The translations under genes and the position numbers were made by a program. Positions 23,501-32,341 of a stretch of DNA of 64,000 bases are shown piece by piece. This stretch comes from Metellina segmentata. Taxonomy: Eukaryota > Arthropoda > Arachnida > Araneae > Tetragnathidae. The stretch covers positions 115,564,738 to 115,628,737 of the forward strand of contig OX375881.1 of NCBI GenBank assembly GCA_947359465.1, written 5' to 3'. Each line of letters begins with the position of its first letter. Within the stretch, counting starts at the first letter, position 1. Below the pieces are notes generated by a model. It was not told where the DNA came from and did not search any database. It saw only the letters and a list, made by a program, of their open reading frames with translations.

Positions 23501-24388
23501 AAATACGAGATCGTCGCCAATAGCCCGTCATGTTACTCCAGTGTGATGTTAATGAAATACCTACCTATACATATCTGATATTAGTCAATTTGAAAATTTC
23601 CTGTTACTCATTTCATCTAGGGTTAAAAGCTTTTCTGGGAATTTTAAAATCCAAATATTAAACTTCACATCACTTTCTGAAACAAAATTAGAAACTACAA
23701 AATGGTATTTCAAAACAACATTGAGTCTACACTAAAATTAAAAATACTTGCCTGTATTCGAATTCCTTTCTATTGTATATAAAGCTTATCCCTGGGGCCT
23801 AATTAGCCAACATGCAATCAAAGAACAACAAACCTCAATCTACCATACTTATTTTCAGCCCTATATTTACTTATCAACCCTTATAATTTCTTGTAGCATA
23901 CTCTAACCTTTACAACTGGAAAGTAATTTTTACTTGAAGTTGCTTGCCTCGTTTTTGGTGCAGATTTGTTAAGCCCTAAAATTTCAAAACAACACACCAA
24001 TCTATTCTAAGGTTAAAACTATGTTACTGATTTTTAAACAGCTATTAATCATTAATTATTTTCCAGATCTTTCAGAGATTGCCTAGACGAGAGTGTCGAT
24101 GACGTGAAGGACGTTTTGGCTAAACCTAAGAAAAAAGTAAATTTGAAGAAAGGCAGGAAACGATCCATCTTGGGGGAGCTCACGAATGAAATTTGTTCCG
24201 AAACAGATTCTCGTGTCGAGAAGAAGCCCAAGAAACCGTCCGACAAGGCGAAGGATATTGTTAAAATTAAAGATGCATCTAATAAGAATACCAGCAAGCA
24301 AGAAACAAAAGCAAAACAAAAAGGTGGGAAAAAATTCAAGTTAATTGAAGGACAGGGTAAAATTACCAGTTTTTTTACGATGAAATAG
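5489..24388 (+). CDS. PARPBP: PCNA-interacting partner (PARI / PARP1-binding protein), 11 coding exons, 627 aa
   Basis: Nuclear DNA-repair regulator. In vertebrates PARI binds PCNA, is recruited to replication forks and disrupts RAD51-DNA filaments to limit homologous recombination. Exons: 5489-5594, 5674-5855, 6889-7146, 9681-9887, 14860-15024, 16796-16950, 19545-19689, 20935-21104, 21918-21990, 22584-22684, 24067-24388. All introns are GT-AG and the joined frame is open for 627 codons plus TAG; human PARI is about 580 residues. Diagnostic blocks: LLVNSRNELSLSRT (exon 5), an EAFTKLKHLAEEK block, RIKLGGKGYAPP (residues 314-325), LLGYFRSPED over the exon 8/9 joint, a basic stretch at 540-553, and the PCNA box QGKITSFF (617-624). 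The N-terminal half corresponds to the UvrD-like fold described for PARI; no Walker A motif is visible. The ATG lies 17 nt after a strong acceptor, so a non-coding upstream exon is expected. Confidence 0.92.
5674..5855 (+). CDS. PARPBP: PARPBP exon 2 (codons 36-96)
   Basis: Acceptor TGTTTCAG at 5673; donor GTATGT after AAAGCT. The encoded piece includes LVILHCVDVEGFSESV and LFLAIELCLRRQTGKA. It matches the region of PARI beginning at its conserved CGADSMLLALQ segment only loosely, as expected for the fast-evolving N-terminus. Confidence 0.85.
5856..6888 (+). other. PARPBP intron 2, holding an unassigned minus-strand open segment
   Basis: At 6228-6480 the minus strand is open (VVGEFDITAFHCLYGNYEE ... 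LEGCYWLFDGKIIKQ). It is followed downstream (about 6205-6190) by AATAAA and a short A run, as a retroposed 3' end would look. I do not recognise the peptide. It could be a retrocopy fragment or chance. Confidence 0.35.
6889..7146 (+). CDS. PARPBP: PARPBP exon 3 (codons 97-182)
   Basis: Acceptor TATTCAAAG, donor GTAAGT, phase 0 on both sides, 86 codons. It encodes an acidic start (NDSEIEISDEDIIQCHNSY) and a hydrophobic end (FLILGSLPADIL). Confidence 0.85.
8035..8850. repeat. Interspersed repeat family R1, copy in PARPBP intron 3
   Basis: It starts AGGGGCTCTGCC..CCTGCTCGC and carries two GAGCAAACCAACACTCC-type units (8050-8210). A long AT-rich body (8450-8850) recurs at 34900-35340 and, inverted, at 36600-37140 and 47640-48905. 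The full family runs from TAGCCACTGCGTGGCC to a GGGGGNGGAGCCCCCTAG hairpin. A non-autonomous Helitron/Helentron is possible because of the 3' hairpin followed by CTAG; no protein is encoded. Confidence 0.65.
9681..9887 (+). CDS. PARPBP: PARPBP exon 4 (codons 183-251)
   Basis: Acceptor TTATTTCCAG, donor GTATGT, phase 0 on both sides, 69 codons. The middle is a Ser/Pro-rich linker (RGSPSCCSPTSSPQG), probably disordered, joining the two conserved halves of PARI. Confidence 0.85.
10006..10288 (+). mobile_element. SINE family A, nearly full length
   Basis: A tRNA-like head (TTGGAAGGGTAACAGATTAG, then GGTTCGAATCC as B box) is followed by the GTGCCAGCTCAGGTG body and a TTAATTAAAATTCC tail. It lies in PARPBP intron 4. 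Confidence 0.8.
10324..10988. mobile_element. MITE family R2 (CAGGGTRTCTACT ends), uninterrupted copy
   Basis: The ends are CAGGGTATCTACT and, inverted at the right, CAGGGTGCGTACT. The body matches 17653-18926 closely. At about 10876 it keeps GTGATTTTTTAAGTATAATT, the empty version of the site where the other copy received a piggyBac-like MITE. hAT-like ends; no coding sequence. Confidence 0.75.
12429..12735. mobile_element. MITE with about 38-bp terminal inverted repeats
   Basis: Left end GGTACAGCTTAAGTCTACGT; the right end inverted reads GGTACAGCTTCAATCTACGT, with the match continuing through TTATAGCRGTGGCAACGG. The interior is 307 bp in total with no open frame. Diverged fragments sit at 12990-13110 and 35733-35860. 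The superfamily is not assigned. Confidence 0.75.
13952..14240 (+). mobile_element. SINE family A, best full-length copy
   Basis: The head AACCCGGTTGGAAGAGTAGC contains an A-box-like TTGGAAGAGTAG and a B-box-like GAGTTCAAATCC 40 bp later. These are followed by GGGGTGCCAGCTCAGGTG, GATCCTGAACTGTCGCCAAT and AATACCTACC. An internal RNA polymerase III promoter is the expected driver. Confidence 0.8.
14860..15024 (+). CDS. PARPBP: PARPBP exon 5 (codons 252-306)
   Basis: Acceptor GTCTTTTAG, donor GTAATT, phase 0. The encoded AFMSLLVNSRNELSLSRT and HEAFTKLKHLAEEK match the conserved central block of PARI (LLVNS-N-L followed by EAF-DLKH). It is among the best-conserved parts of the gene. Confidence 0.9.
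16796..16950 (+). CDS. PARPBP: PARPBP exon 6 (codons 307-358, split)
   Basis: Acceptor ATTTTTGCAG; donor GTAGGC (slightly weak) after CCAAT. It encodes SYVTRIKLGGKGYAPPADCP, the signature block of PARI. Two bases of codon 358 stay on this exon, completed by the first base of exon 7 to give Ile. Confidence 0.9.
17653..18926. mobile_element. MITE family R2, split by a piggyBac-like MITE
   Basis: Left end CAGGGTGTCTATT, right end AGTAGACACTCTG. Homology to 10324-10988 runs to about 18082 and resumes at 18823 (AAGTATAATTGCATCTAACT), showing that 18087-18818 is an insertion. It lies in PARPBP intron 6. Confidence 0.75.
18087..18818. mobile_element. piggyBac-like MITE, TTAA-flanked
   Basis: Bounded by TTAA 18083-18086 and 18819-18822. 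It is homologous to 52509-53365 over its length: ACGCATTTG start, CATGGGCG...CACGGGCGAT block, AAATAGATAGGCTAG, and a right end with GGGG before TTAA. The left CCCTTTA terminal bases seen in the other copy are missing here. No transposase is encoded, so it would need one in trans. Confidence 0.75.
19545..19689 (+). CDS. PARPBP: PARPBP exon 7 (codons 358-406)
   Basis: Acceptor TTTATTCTAG, donor GTATTT. The encoded SAIKRLINILKKKLMKCG and ASENLKAIADKVINIM align with the helical segment after the GGKGYAPP block in PARI (SVIKMQLIK and AQDLDLRIKNII). The phase joins exactly. Confidence 0.9.
19787..19998 (+). mobile_element. SINE family A, 3'-shortened
   Basis: The head AGCCCAGTTGGAAGAGTAAC is followed by a degraded B box (AAGTTCAAAACTC) and the GTGCCAGGTCAGGTG body. 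It fades after the CTGTCACCAATGG block. Located in PARPBP intron 7. Confidence 0.65.
20230..20472 (+). mobile_element. SINE family A, internally deleted
   Basis: CTCGGTTGGATGACTAGCA head; the B-box region is lost. GTGCCAGCTCAGGTGTGACC, GATCCCGGACAGCCG and AATGCCTACC are present. A second SINE in the same intron. Confidence 0.65.
20935..21104 (+). CDS. PARPBP: PARPBP exon 8 (codons 407-463, split)
   Basis: Acceptor GTTCTTACAG, donor GTAAGT after TTTTCG. The end encodes INLPPLLGYFR, equivalent to the ILTLFRSP motif of PARI, with the Arg codon split across the intron. Confidence 0.88.
21530..21890 (+). repeat. Intronic tandem duplication (PARPBP intron 8)
   Basis: Segments beginning GAGCAGAAAGCATTAAC (about 21550) and GAACAGAAAGCATTAAC (about 21797) are copies. 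Each runs into TATTAGTTTTAAGGTCAAAA, and a partial third TTTTAAGGTCAACAATAAA lies between them. No coding content. Confidence 0.65.
21918..21990 (+). CDS. PARPBP: PARPBP exon 9 (codons 463-487)
   Basis: Acceptor TTTTCTGATAG, donor GTAAGA. This is a short, acidic exon (SPEDETSCEASEVNEDS). Phase and the RSP junction match the orthologue. Confidence 0.85.
22030..22560 (+). repeat. Intronic tandem duplication (PARPBP intron 9)
   Basis: About 22030-22250 and 22345-22560 match over more than 200 bp (AACAAGCCAATAGCTTCTTT, TGATGATGCTTGTT, TTTTTGTCTGATGAGCTA). They end just before the exon 10 acceptor. Confidence 0.7.
22584..22684 (+). CDS. PARPBP: PARPBP exon 10 (codons 488-521, split)
   Basis: Acceptor TTTCTTTGCAG, donor GTAAGT after AAAAC. 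It encodes LFNPPQPLSYFHHSDNSS and a polar tail, a linker that is probably disordered. Confidence 0.85.
23263..23568 (+). mobile_element. SINE family A copy (PARPBP intron 10)
   Basis: GCAGTAGCCCGGTTTGAAGA head, B box AAATTCGAATCC, TGAGGTGCTAGCTAAGGTG body and an AATACCTACC tail. Confidence 0.75.
24067..24388 (+). CDS. PARPBP: PARPBP exon 11 (codons 521-627) with nuclear-type basic tract and PCNA box
   Basis: Acceptor TTATTTTCCAG; ends TAG 24386-24388. The region is Lys-rich, with a bipartite-like basic stretch KPKKKVNLKKGRKR (540-553). The last 12 residues hold a canonical PIP box, Q617-x-x-I620-x-x-F623-F624, the same terminal position as in human PARI. No AATAAA occurs in the 100 bp after the stop; the next clear one is at 25849. 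Confidence 0.92.
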
Positions 24389-24509
24389 TATTAATCTCTG
24401 AAGAATGAGTGATTTGTCTGAAGATTGTGTGGTTTTCCTCTATTTAAAAAAGTTGTTTTAAATCACATTTTATTTTTGTACTCTAGTCAGTCTATATTAC
24501 TTGAAACTA

Positions 24510-24942
24510 TTGGGTGTTGATGCAAAAGTTCGTCCCATTTTTTGGACAAATGGAGAAATATTTTATTGACTAAAAATTGCATTTAATCAGTGTAGTATGA
24601 GGTGTTCATTTCGATGACCTTTCTGCATCTCTCCGGTAGCTGCAGATTCCTGTATTAATAGAAGTTCTGAGGTTTCTGGAAAAGGAACTGATCCAGGGGA
24701 CCAAACTTTCCAAACCACACATGGCACATGGAATCGTCAACTGCACCCTCACTAACACATATCTTCTTTTGCATCTGCAAAACATACTAAGTCGAAACTA
24801 CTCCTTATTTTCTGCTATTTTTAATGCTTAGCAAGATTTTAAAATTCCTTCTTTTAAACAGTATCAAAACTTTACATGTGTGAAGGAGATAACACTTAAG
24901 TTTTTATGATGCAAAATGGGACAAACTTTCGCATCAACTCAA
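24510..24942. mobile_element. Mariner-type MITE just downstream of PARPBP
   Basis: TIRs are TTGGGTGTTGATGCAAAAGT and, inverted, TTGAGTTGATGCGAAAGTTT; both run into CGTCCCATTTT-like sequence. TA dinucleotides flank both ends (24508-24509 and 24943-24944). At 433 bp with no open frame it is a deleted, non-autonomous mariner. It starts 122 bp after the PARPBP stop and may lie in its 3' UTR. Confidence 0.75.
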
Positions 24943-25239
24943 TATATGCTTTACAGTTGTCTATGGCAGTACACTATAGTGACTTCTATTGTTATTTCAC
25001 CTGTCATTTGATACACGTTTTATTTTCCCCTCATTAAATCATATTGAGCATTGTATTTTGAAATTTTACTGAGAAATTGTAGAGATTTCCAATCTACAAT
25101 TATAACTACAAAATATTTTTTTACACTTGTGTTGTGAATTCAAATATAATTATATTCATAATTTTCATGTATGTTTTAGAAACATTTCATTGCAATTGAT
25201 GAAGCAAATTAAGTTTATATTTGTGTATGTATGTATACT

Positions 25240-25840
25240 CTGTAACAAAAAAATCGACACACCAAGAAGGAGTTGTGCCGGGCTTGATCCACTTGAAACG
25301 GCGCTGACTGGGGACATAGTCTTTAGCGACAAGTCCCATTTCCAACTGTTCCTGATGACAACTGCAGACCTGTCTGGAGACGTCCAGGGCAACGTGGGGA
25401 CCCTGCCCTTACTATCACATGCCCACGGCAGGGTGGACCTCTTTTGTAGTCATTTCTGGCACACTTACAGCACAGCGGTATGTAGACGACATTTTACGAC
25501 CGGTTGTGTTAACGTTCCTTTTGCAACACCCCGGACTTACTTTTCCTTAAGATGGCATGTGTTGCTATAATTGTCTTCAAGGTTTCCCTACACTTCTTTG
25601 GCCAGCTACGTCTCCTGATCTCTCTCCCACAGAGCACATTTGGAACGTTATGGGAAGGCGATTGCAACTATCCCCGAATGTTGACCATTTAGCCCGACAA
25701 TTAGAGACAATTTGGCTAAAAATTTCACTACACCATCAGGGAACTTTTTCATTCTATTGCATGCCGGGTGACAGTTTGTATCCAGCCCAGAGGTGTGTGT
25801 GGACAAACGCCTTATTGACTTCCTCCCTTTGTTATGGTCA
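25240..25840 (+). pseudogene. Tc1/Tc3-like transposase remnant
   Basis: The left end CGACACACCAAGAAGGAGTT resembles Tc3-type termini. At 25575-25740 the plus strand encodes LLWPATSPDLSPTEHIWN and GRRLQLSPNVDHLARQLET, the C-terminal third around the catalytic Glu (TEH). The first Asp and the DNA-binding domain are absent or unrecognisable. Only 600 bp of a normal 1.3-kb element remain. Confidence 0.75.
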
Positions 25841-26514
25841 AACTGAAATAAATCTTTCAACTGTTCTGAAATTTGATCATTTGTTTTTCTATGTATGTTC
25901 TTCGCATCCACCCATTTTATCGCAATCACACTCCTTGGTGCATCGATTTTTTAAACATTGTTCTGTATATAAGCATGAGATTTAAATAAATTTTTACTGA
26001 TCTATTTTTTACAAATATTACCAATTTGGTATCCATGTAATCAGAAGTTATTCAATATTTATGTAAAGCATGCCTTTTATATTTTTATGGCTTTCTTAAA
26101 TTTTTGCAATGGCTACCATTTAATGTGCAAATTAATTTTTTTTGCCTCAAATTGATTCAACTACAAGTCTTAAAGAACATCAGGCTAGGTTTGTCATAAA
26201 ATATGGCTAGATAAAATTTTTATGTATTTCTTGTGAGACGAGTTCATTGTTTTGAGGGTAGATGTGTTTTGTAATGAAAGCAAAGTAATCAAAATAAGTA
26301 CAAATATAACATTAACCAATCTTATAATTGAACTAAATGCATTTTAAATAACTTGAAGAAACATTTTTTAATGTGATTTCCAGTTTCCTCTGTTTTTCTG
26401 GGAGAGAGTAATTCTTTTTAGGTCCAAGACCATCTATTTAAATAACATGAAAGATGTTTCAAATATTCATTCAATACCTTTGATTTAAGATGAATTAAAA
26501 TAGGAAACATTTAG

Positions 26515-26840
26515 TGATACAGTGTATGTAAATAAGATAAACTGCTTCACAGTTAAATAATTGGCAGACAACTAACTGAAATTTAGTCCTGAAATACTGA
26601 ATCATTGCATCCAAGATTCAAATTCATGTATTTCATTTTAGCCATATGCATCTTTATTTACATAGGATGTATCACTTCCTTTTTTTTAGTGATACGGTGT
26701 GTGTAAATAAGATGAACTTAAGTGAAATGATTGGTAGACAACCTAACTGTAATTTAGTACTCAATCTCATTGCATTCAAAATCGTGCATTTCATTTTAGC
26801 CATGTGCATTTTATTTACATAGAATGTATCACTTCTGGTT
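26515..26840. repeat. Two tandem MITE-like units with inverted ends
   Basis: Units at about 26515-26675 and 26690-26835 each start AGTGATACRGTGTRTGTAAA and end TTTACATAGRATGTATCACT, which are mutual inverted repeats of about 25 bp. The two units stand head to tail with only about 15 bp between them. Confidence 0.65.
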
Positions 26841-27469
26841 TACTTAATCACTTTTTTTAGAATTTCTGTCTAAAGAAAGATTCATCTTCATACAATTTCA
26901 TTATAAAATTCCAATATTTTTCTATACGAAACTACAACTTGTAGTATTTATTTATTTGTATATATTGATTTCCTTTTATATTTTGTGGAAGTTCTGATTC
27001 ATGTCATGTTAAATTCATTTTAAATAATGTGGATGATCATGTTTACTTACACTGTTGATTATTATTTCAGTGTTTTGCTAATGGAACTTTCCTGTGACAT
27101 TTCTGATTTTTATTTATTAGCATAATTTGTTTTTAATTTTTATACGTTTCTGGTTATAATAAAGCTTTTAAATAATTTATAAACACGCTTCCAAAATTTT
27201 TCTGGAATTTCCGTTGATTTTATTGCTAGATTGGAGTGTCTGATTATCGAGTGCACTGTCCTCAATGGATATAGAAAGTTGATGTGAATTTTAAAACCTG
27301 GTTCACACAGTTTTGCTGAAATAACATTAATGTCATACCAAAGCATTAAATTTTCTTTTGCATTCATCTTCCCCTTATCGTTCACATTCCAACCACATTG
27401 GAAGTAAGTTATTTTAATTAACGGCGCGCTGGAGCAACGCAATGCCCTATTGGTGACGGTCAGAGATCA

Positions 27470-27640
27470 ATAAAAAGTAATTTCGAACCACGATCAGATG
27501 ACGAGGTCACACCGGAACTGGCATCCCAAACTTCAAACCACGCCAATGTGTGCGCTATCCTGGGATCTTTTCGAGCCACTGTTGGAAGAGCAATGGACTA
27601 GCAACCGGAAGGTAGCGAATCCAATCAAACAGACATGACA
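27470..27640. repeat. Rearranged SINE family A fragments
   Basis: A minus-strand body piece (TTTCGAACCACGATCAGATG, ACCGGAACTGGCATCCCA) abuts a plus-strand head (GTTGGAAGAGCAATGGACTA, AGCGAATCCAATC). The opposite orientations point to inversion or two insertions. Confidence 0.6.
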
Positions 27641-27699
27641 ATCTTCCGCTTTACCGGATGACGTTTTTATGTACCTGGTGGGTAAGCCTGGGTGATATA

Positions 27700-28300
27700 T
27701 CGATACATCGTGAAAAACCAGTGTGAGGACAACCACATCGGTTTCACGATGGCGATGCATCGTGACATCGCAATTTTTTCTGATTTCACAGCCATACCTT
27801 GCTAGCACAGATCTCGCGGTTATCGTGACTTTTCCCGATCTTGTACAGTGTTAGGAGAATCCTTCAGGTCGAGTGGCATTTGCCACCAAAGTTCCAACGT
27901 ATTTTGCGATCAACAAAATGAGAACATCATACAACGGAGTCACGAGACGAACTAATTTATTGAAACATAAAAGAAAAGACATTAAAGTTCAATTACATAC
28001 AATATCAGCTTTCCGATTGGCTTAGAACAAGTGACATCACCTAGCAGCTTTCCGAGTGGCACCACAAAACAAATAGGTGCGTGGGCGGATATATATGCAT
28101 GAATCAGCTGAAAAGGATTGCATCCATAATGGAAACCAAAAGCAACATACAGCCATCCCTTAGCTAGTGCAGATCTCGCGGTCATCGTGACATCACGATT
28201 TTTTTCGATCTTACACAGCCATCCCTTAACTATGTCATATCTCGCGGTTATCGCGATCTCACGGTTTTTCGGTGTCACGATGTCGTTGCTCAGCGCCAAC
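27700..28300 (-). repeat. Repeated TCTCGCGGTYATCGTGAC units
   Basis: Three diverged units of about 65-70 bp occur (27790-27835, 28165-28215, 28235-28285), each with TCTCGCGGTTATCG followed by a CGATTTTT tract and CACAGCCATCCCTT. Inverted copies are at 36245-36420. They are CpG-rich against an AT-rich background. Confidence 0.6.
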
Positions 28301-28329
28301 GATTTCGATGTTTTCGTAGGGCTTGCACA

Positions 28330-29195
28330 ATATCTGAGTTGACTAATCGGTATTTTCAGTGGAAATTTCGTGGGGTTTTTTTAGTATCATTGGGGAGAAA
28401 ATTTGGGTTTTGGTTTAAAGCGACACAACGATTCCTATGTTTATTTAAGCGCATGTGCGATTTTCCACCACGGAACTTAGCTTTTCGATGCTGCGATAAA
28501 AGGCCTACTAATGAGAATCTTTTGTAATATTTAATTTTTTTTCGGTAGTAAGGCGATAGGTCACGCATATAGAGATTGAAAATTAAAGTTTTAAACTGCG
28601 AGGGAGCGAATAATTCTACTCAACTAATAAAAAAAGTGTAATAAAAAGACCTAGATAAATTCAGCCAGTAAATGTTTTTTTCCTTAAAAGTACTTAAGAA
28701 CTAAATAATTTTGCAAAATCTGGGAATTTAACTGTCTGTTTTCATTTCTTTTTAATTATTGAGGAATTTCTCAGTCATTTGTGTCCTGAAGATGACTTTC
28801 GATTCCAAATTTTTTTTTTTTTTTTTTGAGAAATTGAAATTCAGTATAATTAAAAAATTTAAAAAAAAATGATTTTGCACATTTTAAGTTGTATCCCAAA
28901 AACCCATTCTTAATTCTTGATGGAACAATCAATCCATTTGCATCCTTTTTGTTGCGAAATTCTGTGGCAATCTAGGTCATATATGCTGTCATCATTACTT
29001 AGAGGAATCAAATGCCCCTTTATTTCTATTTATGCTGAAGTTTTTCTCCTAAAAAGCTAATGTTTGAATCTACTTGAGCATATATGGTGTGTGGGGATCA
29101 TGCGTGCTTCTTAAATGTACAACGCAGATCTTGTTATATTTTTCCTACCACGATTTTTTATACCCAATAGTAAAAAGAACTTTAAAAAAATTATA
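28330..29195. other. No feature recognised
   Basis: AT-rich, with a poly-T run near 28810. The short open frames here overlap on both strands and have no family likeness. Confidence 0.5.
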
Positions 29196-29197
29196 TA

Positions 29198-30395
29198 TAC
29201 AGTCCAGTCACATTAATGTGACCACCTGTCAAAAGCCAGAATAACCATCTTTGGCAGAGCGGACCGCTGCAAGACGTGCAGGAAGAGAGTCAATTAGGTT
29301 TCTGAAGGTGTCCACTGGGATGTTGAGCCATGCCGTGGCCAGCTGCGCTAGATTACGCGGTTGAGGATTAATGGCGCGAACAAACCGATCGAGGTGGTCC
29401 CGCAGATTCTCGATTGGGTTTAAATCCGGTGTGTTTGCTGGCCAGGGGAATACGGTAAACTCATCCTGGTGCTCTTCGAACCACGCACATACACTGCGAG
29501 CTGTATGACACCTCACATTGTCCTGCTGGTAGATGCCATCATTCTGAGGGAAAATAATTCACATGTAGGGGTGGATATGGTCCGCAAGGACAGATGCGTA
29601 CTTGTGCTGATCAATCGTGCCTTCCAGAATGATGAGTGCACCCAGTGAATGCCAGGAAAACATTCCCCAAACCATAATGCTCCCTCCTCCAGCCTGGATC
29701 CTTCCGGCAATTGTTGCAGTGTGTTTGCTTTCAGACGTTTCACGCCGTATACGCCAACGTCCATCTGTCCGATGGAGCATAAAACGTGATTCATCGGAAA
29801 AAGCCACTCTGTGGACGTCCAGTTGCGGTACTGGCGTGCAAATTCCAGCCTTTGTCGCCGATGAACAGCAGTCAGCATAGGTGCATTAACCAGGCGTCTG
29901 CTGCGGAGGCCCATGCGCAGCAACGTTCACTGAACCGTTGTTGAGGATACACTCTTGGTAGCCCCTTGGTTCATCTGGGCGGTCAGTTGCTCAACAGCTG
30001 CACGTCTATTCGCCCGAATGCATCTCCTTAGCCTTCGTTCGCCTCTGTCATCTATAGCCCGTGGTGCACCACATGTACCACGCCGCTGATTTTGGATAGT
30101 GTCATTTTGCCATGCACGGTATACTTTTACCACGGCGGCACGCGAACAGTTCACAAAATTAGCCGTTTCCGAAATGCTTCCACCCTTGGCCCGAAAGCCT
30201 ATAATCATGCCCTTTTGGACGTCGGATAAATCACTACGTTTCTGCATTACGCCAACGATTGAAATGCTTTCCGATGCCCTAGGACATCCTTTATATACAC
30301 TCCACTGCAATGTGCTGCCACCTGCCTTTTGGAATTGGTTATTTCACGTTGACGTCGAAAGTAGGTGGTGGTCACATTAATGTGACTGGATTGTG
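29198..30395 (-). mobile_element. Tc1-like DNA transposon, about 1.2 kb
   Basis: TIRs share CCAGTCACATTAATGTGACC at both ends (29203 onward and, inverted, to 30391), with a TA next to each end. The transposase lies on the minus strand and is broken. The right tip coincides with the insertion point of the 30399-34662 element. Confidence 0.85.
29229..30246 (-). pseudogene. Tc1-like transposase, broken
   Basis: It starts MQKRSDLSDVQKGMIIGFRA with a helix-turn-helix (SISETANFVNCSRAAVVKVY). The three catalytic positions survive: Asp in AFSDESRF, Asp in QQDNVRCH and Glu in PDLNPIENL. The frame is lost by a TGA after SVSSTTVQ (at a codon expected to be CGA), a small deletion near 29810 that removes a few residues before AFSDESRF, and a TGA after HIHPYM. 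Both stops look like CpG decay. A cut-and-paste transposase when intact; inactive here. Confidence 0.85.
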
Positions 30396-30398
30396 TAT

Positions 30399-30905
30399 TA
30401 GGGTGGGCCGAAAAACACTTTTTTTCGAAATCGCTATTCTAATAGTGCGGAAAGGGTTCTCTCTGGGTTCAATAAACACGGTGTAAAATATTTTTGTGAT
30501 TGGATAATATCTTCTGCCCCCGCATCGCACTTGAATTTTGGAAATTTGGGTAAAAATTGGCAATTTTTATTCGGCATAGGAAATATGATTATTTTCAATA
30601 TTGCTATTCTAATAGTGCGGAAGAGGTGCCCACTGGGTTCAATAAGAAAGGTGTAAAATATTTTTTTGATTGAATAATATCTTCTGTTCTCGCATCGCAA
30701 TTGAAATGCTGCTATTTTTGAAGAAAATTGCACTTTTCTCGTCTTTTTATGCTCCCTGTATGTTGAGTGACTTCCCCGACAGGAAATGAAAGGAGGGTTG
30801 GGGGGTTCACAGTTTACATTCCTCTGCAGATATATCTGAAGTAGATTTAAATCTGGACATTACAAACTATCGACAGTGAACCATTTAATCTCTCTTACTG
30901 AGATC
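30399..30905. repeat. Left long TIR with subterminal direct repeats
   Basis: Two direct copies of a roughly 170-bp unit (AATAGTGCGGAA, TGGGTTCAATAA, GTGTAAAATATTTTT, ATCGCA) start near 30440 and 30600. A third diverged copy is at 32030-32140. The right TIR carries the same pair inverted. Such iterated subterminal units are typical transposase binding arrays. Confidence 0.75.
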
Positions 30906-32005
30906 CAGGGTTCATACAGAATTTTGAATACGAAAATTAAGGAGTATTTAATGAGTTGTCTCAAAATTTTTAAGGAGTCATAGAATATAAAAATTAAGGA
31001 GTATTTAACGAGTTCTTTCGAAATTTTTAAGGACTCTTAGAAAGTTTATACACACATTTTAAAGTGTGAAAAATAAAAATGTTTCAACACTTTTAAGAAC
31101 TTAGTTCCACTTAATACTACATTAATAATTACTCAAAACAATAAAATTATACTTTGATATTTCAACTCAACACAAGTTCATTTCTCACCTGCTTGCTGGA
31201 GCTGTTTTATCTAGTATGCTACTGTAAACAGTTCTTATACAGTGAAATCTCAGTATAACGTTTCTCAGTTTAAAGTACATATTTCTCTCAAATCCCAGCT
31301 AAAACTCACAATAATAGAAATCCAAGCATATTTCCTTTCAATTTTGGTATTTTTCAAAATAAAATATCAATTAAATATTTTTAGGATTTTAAGTTATACA
31401 CTACAAAGTCCCATATCCGGACGTCCGAAATCCGGAATTGTCCAAAATCCGGTCGTTTTGCGAACTGGCGTTTTTTGTTTTTCACACTTTTTTACATCGT
31501 TCTGACAATTTGTTAAGAACAAGAAGTTAAACCTGGACCATGTTCAAAGAAACTACCACACACAAAAATTAGAAGATTTGCAAGTAAAATGTGTTGCATT
31601 AAAAAAAAAAAAATTTCTTTTTAAAAATTATTCCTATTTATTTATCTGCTATTTTCCTATTGCAAACCCAAAATTCATGGGGGTGGTTTTGTTTAAGGTT
31701 TTTTTTTTGACACAAAACAGGCAAATAGTCAGAAATCCAGTGCAAAATCTGGAAAAGTCCGAAATCTAAAAATGTCCTAAGTGCAAAATGCGAAAAAATC
31801 CAAAAAAGTTCAAAATCCGAAAAAGTTTAAAACTTGGAAAAGTTCAAAATCCGAAAAAGTTCGAAATCCAAAAAGTTCAAAACCCAAAAAAGTTAAGGAG
31901 TTTTTAAGGAGTAGCACATAAAAATAAGGAGTTTTAAGAGTGCTTAAAAACGAAAATCCATTTTAAGGAGTTCTTAAGGAGTTTTTAAGGAGCGTGCGAA
32001 CCCTG
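30906..32005. mobile_element. CAGGGTTC-ended element inserted in the left TIR
   Basis: Starts CAGGGTTCATACAG and ends GCGTGCGAACCCTG, inverted partners. Its flanks, CTGAGATC and TGATCGTAAG, correspond to one uninterrupted CTGATCGTAAG in the right TIR (near 34150). It contains AAGGAGTTTTTAAGG-type repeats and a run of CCGAAAAAGTTCAAAA units (31790-31890). No coding capacity; hAT-like by its CAGGG ends. Confidence 0.7.
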
Positions 32006-32341
32006 TGATCGTAAGTACAAACAATTAGCAAATGCGGAAGAGGTGCTCACTGGGTTCAATAAGAAAGGCGTAAGATATTTTTTCGATCGAATAATATCTT
32101 GTTTCCGCATCGCAATTGATAGTTTGAAGTTTTTAAAGAAAATTGCACTTTTGTATGTGTTATAGAAGTAAATCAAACACGAAAAATAGATGGGTACAAG
32201 TACTGTTTATTGCTGTATTGTATATTACATTTGATTATATTGCCTGAAAATTATTAAATAGCTGATTCGTAATATATTAATGTAATATTTGTTAAGAATA
32301 TTGTAACCACAGAAATGTTATGACATGCCAATACCAAAAGT

